Below are positions 15,687 through 19,920 of a stretch of 19,920 nucleotides of DNA, in pieces. Source of the stretch: a bacterium UBP4_UBA6127 (GTDB lineage Bacteria; UBP4; UBA4092); assembly GCA_002428325.1 (NCBI GenBank), contig DIVR01000023.1, positions 1 through 19,920 of the forward strand. Direction: 5' to 3'. The stretch's first letter is position 1, and the number at the start of each line of letters is the position of its first letter. The translations under genes were made by a program, and so were the position numbers. The notes beneath the pieces are model-generated. The model searched no databases, had not been told where the DNA came from, and saw only the letters and a list, made by a program, of their open reading frames with translations.

Positions 15687-16598
15687 ATGAAAAAAATTGT
15701 TATTGAAATACCCGCCACCACCACCAACCTGGGCCCTGGATTCGACTGCCTGGGAATGGCTTTCAATCTCTATAATATAATTGAGATCGAACCGGGTGAT
15801 TATAAAGATTTCCCCCTGACAGCCGAAGGGGAAGGTTCCCATGAACTGAAAGACTCTTCCTCTAACCTGGTTCTGGCAGGGTACCAGAAGATTTTTGATA
15901 TTGTGGGCAAAGAACCCATCTCTGCCCGATTCAGGCAAATCAACCGGATTCCTTTCAGCCGGGGGTTGGGCAGCAGCGCCGCCGCCTATCTGGGTGGACT
16001 GGCAGGCGCCAATCATCTGTTGGGAAATCCCCTCACCCTCCAGGAACTTATTGAATTAGCCGTTAAAAAAGAAAAACATCCGGATAATGTGGTACCAGCA
16101 GCCGTAGGTGGATTTACCATTGCCTGCCTGACGTCTCAGGGGACGGCCTGGATAAAACTCAGCCATCCCAGGATACCTTCAATATTAGCTGCTGTCCCAG
16201 AGCTTCCCATGAAAACTTCAGAATCCCGGGCCATCCTTCCGGACAATATCCCTTTCCGGGACGCGGTTGCCAATTTAGGCAGAACCGCCCTCCTGGTTGC
16301 AGCTCTGGCAGAGGGACGCTGGGACCTTTTGGCAACAGCCATGGAAGATAAACTCCATCAACCTTATAGAGATACTGATGATGGTTTGATAGCCCAATGT
16401 GTCCGGGAGGCAAGGGAAGCTGGTGCTTATGGGACAGCCCTCTCCGGTTCAGGTTCCACTATCCTGAGTTTTCTGCCGGAAGGGAATCAGGAAGTCGGTC
16501 CGGCCCTGATAAAAATCTTCCAATCCAGAGGAATACCCGTTAAACTAGTATCATTAGCCCTTGTGAATGAAGGGTTGAAAATTCGGGAAGAAAATTAA
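15687..16598 (+). CDS. thrB: Homoserine kinase
   Basis: This 303-residue GHMP-family kinase phosphorylates L-homoserine with ATP to O-phosphohomoserine, the step before threonine synthase in threonine synthesis. All three GHMP motifs are present: the N-terminal PATTTNLGPGFDCLG (residues 9-23), the ATP-binding FSRGLGSSAAA (near 90-100) and the C-terminal GTALSGSGST (near 249-258). The pair PATTTNLGPGFDCLG with 'HPDNVVPAAVGG' is characteristic of ThrB rather than other GHMP kinases. Length and start are normal, with AAGGGAG 8 bases before the ATG. No hom or thrC gene is adjacent; the next gene, 44 bases downstream, is a GH36 enzyme. The protein is cytoplasmic. Confidence 0.95.
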   Translation: MKKIVIEIPATTTNLGPGFDCLGMAFNLYNIIEIEPGDYKDFPLTAEGEGSHELKDSSSNLVLAGYQKIFDIVGKEPISARFRQINRIPFSRGLGSSAAAYLGGLAGANHLLGNPLTLQELIELAVKKEKHPDNVVPAAVGGFTIACLTSQGTAWIKLSHPRIPSILAAVPELPMKTSESRAILPDNIPFRDAVANLGRTALLVAALAEGRWDLLATAMEDKLHQPYRDTDDGLIAQCVREAREAGAYGTALSGSGSTILSFLPEGNQEVGPALIKIFQSRGIPVKLVSLALVNEGLKIREEN

Positions 16599-16642
16599 AA
16601 TCTCCTTCCCCTGAACGGGATGCCTTTTACTACCTAAATATT

Positions 16643-18793
16643 ATGCATACAAAGCTCAACATCAAAACCCATGGATGTTATATCCGCTATGACCGCCGGG
16701 AAGAATTGATTTATCTTGGCAATGAATATATCCAGATCAAGATTCTCTGCCATCCTGAAAAAGGGCTGGCGATTATTTCCCTACAACGGCCCGAATCAGA
16801 ATGCCAATGGGTGAATAGAGAGCAGCCGGTCTTCCTGTTTGAAGGGGAACCTGATGAGATTATTGAATTCAGTCCCCAGGTAACTCAGCCACAAAAAGGC
16901 ATCCTCCGGCTGGAGCTGAAAGTCTTATCTTCCCTGAAACCTTACCTGGCATCCTATTGGTTTGAATGCCAGCCTGCCATGCCGGTTATCCGGTGCTGGC
17001 AATCCCTGCGCGGGCATCGGGGCACCCTACCTATCAATATTCAGGCAATGCCTTCCCTTCAGTTATCTTTCAAAAATGATTCCAGCCTGATATTCCAGGC
17101 CATTGAAGGGGTTCAGTCCGAGTTATTGCAAAAAAATGAAGGTCCTTACCCCTCTTTTCGGGTTACTCAACAGGAAATCACTTCCCAACAGCTTACCTCG
17201 ATTGAATTGTACTCGGGGGAGAGGTCTTCTGAAAAATATATTCCCTGGGTTACCCTGGAAAACCAATGGAGTGAAGAGACTTTCTTTATGGGGATTGAAT
17301 GGTCGGGAGAATGGTCAGCCAAAATCGATCCTTATCCGGGTGGATTTAATTTTAAAGCAGGGTTGGCAAGGCTCCTCCATTCCCTGGCTAAAAATACGGC
17401 TTTTGTTTTTCCAACAATCTTTATCGGGCTGGCCGAAGGGGATTCAGAAGCAGCCTCCCATCAGTCTGCCCAATTTTTAGGCAGGTATATCACCCCCGGC
17501 TCTCCCAATGGGTTCCCCTGGGTCATGGCAAACACCCGGGAAAGTTATCCCCTCCAGTTCACTGAGGATATTTTGAAAAAAGAAATCGATGCCGCTTCCC
17601 AGATTCGTTGTGATGGGTTTTATCTGGATACCGGGTGGCAGGAGGGTTCTCCCCTGTCGGGACATTCCACCCTCATGGAGAAATCCATGGGACTGGGAAA
17701 CTGGATTGAAAACAAAGAGAAATTCCCTTCCGGCCTTAGAGCCTTGTCAGATTATGTCCATGCCAAAGGTTTGAAATTCGGCCTTTGTATTGAACCGGGC
17801 CGGGTGGACCGGCAAACCCTGAATACCGCTGCCGGCTGGACTGAAAAAATGCTGGCAAGGCAGGGAGATGCTATTATCGGGCAACAGTTCTCAGGTAATT
17901 TTGAGACCGCTCAGCTTTGCCTGGGATGCCCTGAGACTCGCCAATGGATGTTGGAAACAGTCAGCAGGGTCATTAAGGATTATCGAATTGATTGGCTGAG
18001 ATGGGACCATAATTTTTCCGGTATCTGTACCCGGGAAGACCATGGACACCAGCAGGGAGACGGGTCTTATTCCCATATCATGGGGCTGTATGCCCTCCTG
18101 GCCTCCCTGAGAGAAGAATTCCCCAAACTGGTCATTGAGACTTCGGCCGCAGGGGGGAATCGGCTGGATTTTGGCATGCTTCGTTACTGCCATTCAGCCT
18201 GGCTCCATGAGAAAAACACCCCTCATCACCTGGTCCGGTTCCATCAATATGGAGCAGGGTTGGCATTGCCTTATGCCTATCGAAATGCCTGGCTGGTGGA
18301 AACGGGGGATTTCGATTCCATGGATGAATGGAATGAACATGATTTCCGGACTTACCTCCGAAGCCGGATGCTGGGACCTTTAGGTTTTTCCCTGAAAATG
18401 AAAGAATATTCAGATGAATTAAAAAAGGCCTTCCGATGGGAAATTGAAACCTATAAAAAGTTCCGGGCTTGTTTTAACTATCCTTTTTATCGGCTCACTC
18501 CCCAACAGGATATCCACCTGCCGAAACTGGCCGAACCCCTGACTTGGGAAGCTTACCAGTTCTTTGATAAAAGCCAGCGGCTGGGAGTGATTTATAGCTT
18601 CAGAAACGGCAGCCCTGATGAAGAAGCTATCATTCAATTAAAGGGACTTAAACCCCATTGCCTCTACGAATTAAAAGATATGGATACTGGATCCAAATAC
18701 CTGCACGCAGGAGATGAACTCATGGAAGAAGGATTCCAGTTCAGACTGGCAACAATCAATTCTTCCGGCCTTTACCAGATTAAAGAAAAATAA
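16643..18793 (+). CDS. GH36-like (alpha-galactosidase/melibiase-type) glycosidase, divergent active site
   Basis: This 716-residue protein has the GH36 layout: N-terminal beta-supersandwich (about 1-285), TIM barrel (about 295-610), C-terminal beta-domain (about 620-716). Barrel signatures are GFYLDTGWQ (325-333), GLKFGLCIEPGRV (376-388) and WLRWDHN (451-457), whose D455 corresponds to the nucleophile of 'YLKWDMN' in GH36. The region usually reading CSGGGxRFD reads TSAAGGNRLD (500-509), and the WTSDxTDA acid/base block reads WLHEKNTPH (520-528), putting E523 at or near the usual acid/base aspartate. Specificity may therefore differ from alpha-galactose. No signal peptide, so cytoplasmic. The ATG has no visible Shine-Dalgarno sequence (ACTACCTAAATATT). 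It follows thrB by 44 bases and may be read from the thrB transcript. A terminator follows at 18823-18859. Confidence 0.87.
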   Translation: MHTKLNIKTHGCYIRYDRREELIYLGNEYIQIKILCHPEKGLAIISLQRPESECQWVNREQPVFLFEGEPDEIIEFSPQVTQPQKGILRLELKVLSSLKPYLASYWFECQPAMPVIRCWQSLRGHRGTLPINIQAMPSLQLSFKNDSSLIFQAIEGVQSELLQKNEGPYPSFRVTQQEITSQQLTSIELYSGERSSEKYIPWVTLENQWSEETFFMGIEWSGEWSAKIDPYPGGFNFKAGLARLLHSLAKNTAFVFPTIFIGLAEGDSEAASHQSAQFLGRYITPGSPNGFPWVMANTRESYPLQFTEDILKKEIDAASQIRCDGFYLDTGWQEGSPLSGHSTLMEKSMGLGNWIENKEKFPSGLRALSDYVHAKGLKFGLCIEPGRVDRQTLNTAAGWTEKMLARQGDAIIGQQFSGNFETAQLCLGCPETRQWMLETVSRVIKDYRIDWLRWDHNFSGICTREDHGHQQGDGSYSHIMGLYALLASLREEFPKLVIETSAAGGNRLDFGMLRYCHSAWLHEKNTPHHLVRFHQYGAGLALPYAYRNAWLVETGDFDSMDEWNEHDFRTYLRSRMLGPLGFSLKMKEYSDELKKAFRWEIETYKKFRACFNYPFYRLTPQQDIHLPKLAEPLTWEAYQFFDKSQRLGVIYSFRNGSPDEEAIIQLKGLKPHCLYELKDMDTGSKYLHAGDELMEEGFQFRLATINSSGLYQIKEK

Positions 18794-18822
18794 ATAATAA
18801 TTTTCAAACCTGGAATAAGAAC

Positions 18823-18859
18823 CCTGATAAGCCATTTCAATTCATCAGGATTTTTTTTT
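18823..18859 (+). terminator. Rho-independent terminator after the GH36 gene
   Basis: The short stem CCTGAT (18823-18828) with ATCAGG (18844-18849) is followed after one base by nine consecutive T (18851-18859). The stem is only 6 bp with a 15-base loop, but the long T tract and its position 30 bases after the GH36 stop support termination of the thrB-GH36 transcript. Confidence 0.7.
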
Positions 18860-18973
18860 AATTTTCACTCATGCGACCCCCGGGGAGTAATAATTTCCCT
18901 GGTTTTGTTATACATTAGAGAGAGAGGGTAACAACCGGGTTCAACCATCCTTTTTTAGTCAGGAGGCAGGTCT

Positions 18974-19920
18974 ATGAAATGGTCATGGAAAATCGCTGAG
19001 TTTTCAGGAATCGGAGTTTATATTCATGCCACCTTTCTTTTGTTACTGTTATGGATAGGGACTCTTTATTGGCTCCAGGCCCAAAATATCCTCTATGTCT
19101 TATCCGGGGTGGCCTTTATTTTGGTCTTATTCGGTTGTGTGGTGTTACATGAGTTTGGACATGCCCTGACCGCCAAGAAATTTGGAATAAAGACTCGGGA
19201 TATCACTCTTTATCCCATTGGGGGAGTGGCCCGGTTGGAAAAGATGCCCGATGACCCTAAACAAGAGCTTCTGGTTGCCTTGGCAGGGCCTGCTGTCAAT
19301 GTAGTCATTTCCCTTATCATCTTCATGTTATTAATGGTTAAATCTTCGGTTATCCCTTTACAAGACCTATCCCTGACCGGAGGCACCTTTCTCCAGAGAT
19401 TAATGCTGGTCAACCTGTTCCTGGTCCTTTTCAATCTAATCCCTGCCTTTCCCATGGATGGAGGAAGAGTCCTTAGGGCCCTATTAGCCATGAAAATGGA
19501 TTATGTTCAAGCGACCCAGTATGCGGCTTCTATGGGGCAGGCGGTCGCCTACATTTTTGGATTCCTGGGACTGTTGTTTAATCCCTTTCTTATATTCATA
19601 GCATTTTTTGTCTGGATAGGCGCAGCCCAGGAATCTCACATGGTCCAGATGAAATCAGCCTTGGGAGGAATCCCTGTTTCCAAAGTCATGCTGACCGATT
19701 TCAAATCCCTTTCTCCAGCAGATCCCTTATCCAGAGGGATTGATATGATACTTTCCGGGTTCCAGCAGGATTTCCCGGTTCTTCTGGAAGGCAAAGTGGT
19801 AGGAGTCCTGACTCGTAAAGACCTCCTGGAAGGATTGGCCAAAAATAACCTCCAGACCGCTGTGGGGGATGTGATGCAAAAAAGTTTTATTACGGTAGAA
19901 CCGGGAGATATTCTGGATTG
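18974..19920 (+). CDS. Site-2 protease (M50 family) with C-terminal CBS domains, truncated by window edge
   Basis: The start has a perfect AGGAGG (18961-18966) with a 7-base spacer. The 315 visible codons run off the right edge without a stop. The protein is a polytopic membrane zinc metalloprotease: hydrophobic segments at about residues 15-35, 38-58, 100-122, 142-160 and 185-215; the zinc site HEFGH (59-63) lies in the second segment, and NLIPAFPMDGGR (154-165) supplies the third ligand D162. From about residue 235 a cytoplasmic CBS pair begins (GIPVSKVML ... VVGVLTRKDLLEGLA, then the second CBS from about 295, VGDVMQKSFITVEPGDILD). Such enzymes cut substrates within the membrane, often anti-sigma factors or other regulators, and the CBS domains may sense adenine nucleotides. 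The substrate is unknown and no anti-sigma factor gene is in view. Confidence 0.92.
   Translation, partial: MKWSWKIAEFSGIGVYIHATFLLLLLWIGTLYWLQAQNILYVLSGVAFILVLFGCVVLHEFGHALTAKKFGIKTRDITLYPIGGVARLEKMPDDPKQELLVALAGPAVNVVISLIIFMLLMVKSSVIPLQDLSLTGGTFLQRLMLVNLFLVLFNLIPAFPMDGGRVLRALLAMKMDYVQATQYAASMGQAVAYIFGFLGLLFNPFLIFIAFFVWIGAAQESHMVQMKSALGGIPVSKVMLTDFKSLSPADPLSRGIDMILSGFQQDFPVLLEGKVVGVLTRKDLLEGLAKNNLQTAVGDVMQKSFITVEPGDILD

Overview
The window is a bacterial chromosomal segment of moderate GC with AGGAGG-type ribosome binding sites and sigma70-like promoters. It carries glycosidases of several families, secreted beta-propeller/fibronectin-type proteins, a multi-PAS diguanylate cyclase and a CBS-bearing site-2 protease. 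That mix (DUF6259, GH2, GHL10, GH36, SBBP repeats) is common in uncultivated saprophytic bacterial lineages. The sequence alone does not fix a phylum. There are no tRNA or rRNA genes, transposases, phage genes or CRISPR arrays.

Layout. From 1 to 15517 all recognised genes are on the minus strand; from 15687 to the end all are on the plus strand. The divergence point is 15518-15686. Minus strand, in transcription order from the divergence point: a soluble six-PAS GGDEF protein (15517-12587); a tight three-gene glycosidase operon of DUF6259 hydrolase (12341-10251), GH2 hydrolase (10240-8492) and exported GHL10 protein (8466-7264); a Gfo/Idh/MocA-type protein with its own promoter and terminator (6819-5725); a 654-base non-coding gap with two strong palindromes; a 1260-residue secreted SBBP/fibronectin protein (5070-1288); and the start of another secreted protein that runs off the left edge (908-1). 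Plus strand: homoserine kinase thrB (15687-16598), a divergent GH36 alpha-galactosidase-like enzyme (16643-18793), a terminator, and an M50 site-2 protease with CBS domains that runs off the right edge (18974-19920).

How the genes may work together. Four glycosidase-type genes and a sugar-type NAD(P) oxidoreductase homologue suggest a glycan or glycoside degradation locus. One hydrolase-like protein has a signal peptide (GHL10). The DUF6259, GH2 and GH36 proteins have none, so the pathway would finish in the cytoplasm. No transporter or sugar-responsive regulator is visible, so import and control must be encoded elsewhere. The large secreted repeat proteins may act at the surface, but this is inference.

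Most notable observations: the Gfo/Idh/MocA protein lacks both hallmark catalytic residues (EKP is ERP; the GxH histidine is proline); two near-identical TTTTGACA-N2-TGTCAAAA palindromes lie about 83 bp apart in a gene-free gap; the GH36 protein has altered active-site signatures; the secreted protein carries five ~95-residue fibronectin-like repeats with a DGxxxYWYxG signature; and a terminator-like hairpin sits in the leader of the glycosidase operon. I see no clearly novel multi-gene defence or mobile system.
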